From Amycolatopsis cihanbeyliensis (GTDB taxonomy: Bacteria > Actinomycetota > Actinomycetes > Mycobacteriales > Pseudonocardiaceae), in assembly GCF_006715045.1 (NCBI RefSeq), contig NZ_VFML01000001.1, forward strand, positions 5,366,001-5,430,000: a stretch of DNA of 64,000 nt, in the 5' to 3' direction. Below the pieces are notes generated by a model, which saw only the letters and a list, made by a program, of their open reading frames with translations, was not told the origin of the DNA and searched no databases. The position numbers and the translations under genes are program-made. Shown here in pieces: positions 63,482-64,000 of the stretch (position 1 is its first letter; each line of letters begins with the position of its first letter).

Positions 63482-64000
63482 GCGGACACCGCCGCCGAGT
63501 TGACCTCGATACCCGCGACCGACAACAGCCCTTTCATGCGGTGGACGGCGAGTTCCGGGTCCGGCAGGAGCCCGGCCCGCGACGCGAGCCGGAACGTGCG
63601 TGCCAGGTGGACGACACTCCGCCCCGACTGTAGACCCCCGATCATCGTGAAGCCGGGCTGCAGGCCCGCGATCCAGGCCAGGAAGGCGATGCCGGTCTTG
63701 TAGTACGGCGTTGGCGCCGTGAAGACATGCCGCGCGAGCGGGACCGTGGGCGCGAGCAGCGCGTCGTACCGTGCCGGGTCACCCGCGTCGAGGGCGGCCA
63801 AGGCCTGCGCCGCGACCGGCGCGATACCCGCGAGGATACCCAACAGGGCATCCGAGTGGCCGTGTTCGTCGCCGTGGATGAGCTCCGGGTAATGGAAGTC
63901 GTCACCGGTGTAGACCCGCACGCCAGGGGGCATGGCGCGGCGAAGTCCGATCTCGTGGTCGGCGTCGAGCAGGGAGACCTTGACACCGTCGATTCGCTCC
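63478..64000 (-). CDS. Dihydrodipicolinate synthase-family (DUF993) protein, partial
   Basis: The visible 173 C-terminal residues contain RIDGVKVSLLDADHEIGL, where the Lys corresponds to the Schiff-base lysine of the DapA superfamily, then RVYTGDDFHYPELIHGDEHGHSDALLGI and FLAWIAGLQPGF. The pattern fits the DUF993 group found beside isomerase and oxidoreductase genes. The gene begins outside the window. It overlaps the isomerase gene by 4 bp, indicating an operon. Confidence 0.82.
   Translation of the reverse strand, partial: ERIDGVKVSLLDADHEIGLRRAMPPGVRVYTGDDFHYPELIHGDEHGHSDALLGILAGIAPVAAQALAALDAGDPARYDALLAPTVPLARHVFTAPTPYYKTGIAFLAWIAGLQPGFTMIGGLQSGRSVVHLARTFRLASRAGLLPDPELAVHRMKGLLSVAGIEVNSAAVSA

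Overview
The window is high-GC actinobacterial DNA. GTG and TTG starts, 4-bp ATGA/GTGA gene overlaps, a DUF397 plus DUF5753-type XRE regulator pair, and ESX-type secreted proteins with YbaB neighbours all point to a Pseudonocardiales-like organism. A single-chain glycine-sarcosine/dimethylglycine methyltransferase, a form known from Actinopolyspora halophila, suggests a halotolerant or halophilic member. This assignment is inference from gene content only.

Layout. 0-13.3 kb: response regulator, DHA2-type efflux pump, P450, two oxidoreductases, and an operon of SRPBCC cyclase-like protein, AMP-forming ligase, FAD hydroxylase and a large FAD/NAD(P)-binding protein. This looks like the tailoring and export part of a specialised-metabolite locus without a visible scaffold synthase; a SARP-regulator remnant lies inside it. 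13.3-24.2 kb: betaine synthesis coupled to the whole activated-methyl cycle (fused GSMT-SDMT, metK, adenosine kinase, metH, ahcY, then a methylenetetrahydrofolate reductase-like gene behind a strong terminator). 24.2-27.2 kb: small conserved proteins around an XRE/DUF397 pair and an operator-rich intergenic region. 27.2-36.9 kb: histidine utilisation (hutH, hutU, an M20 hydrolase, hutF, hutI). Its IclR-type regulator is separated from hutH by a low-GC island encoding a Tat-exported cysteine-rich protein in what looks like a decaying bacteriocin-like locus. 37-43.8 kb: housekeeping and signalling genes, including a histidine kinase with an extra C-terminal membrane anchor and outer domain, and a voltage-sensor-like membrane protein without a pore. 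43.9-46.3 kb: EspC-like protein, NlpC/P60 peptidase and two YbaB-like proteins. 46.4-48.7 kb: tRNA-Ala(GGC), the C-terminal remnant of a serine integrase running antisense through the tRNA, and a degenerate IS481-family element. 48.7-51.4 kb: old yellow enzyme, quinone reductase and a divergent MarR gene with three shared operators. 51.6-59.3 kb: stress or dormancy-like island (universal stress proteins, P-type ATPase, a second decayed P-type ATPase, K+/H+ antiporter, small proteins). 59.4-64 kb: XRE regulator, NmrA-like and SnoaL-like proteins, MarR and ABC-permease remnants, and the start of a TIM-barrel isomerase plus aldolase-like operon that leaves the window.

How the parts work together. 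The betaine operon makes three SAM-dependent methylations per betaine, so SAH removal, adenosine phosphorylation, homocysteine remethylation and SAM resynthesis are encoded next to the methyltransferase. The hut genes encode histidine to glutamate by the HutF branch; matching palindromes in front of the IclR gene and hutH tie the regulator to the operon across the inserted island. No CRISPR array, rRNA or replication origin was seen.
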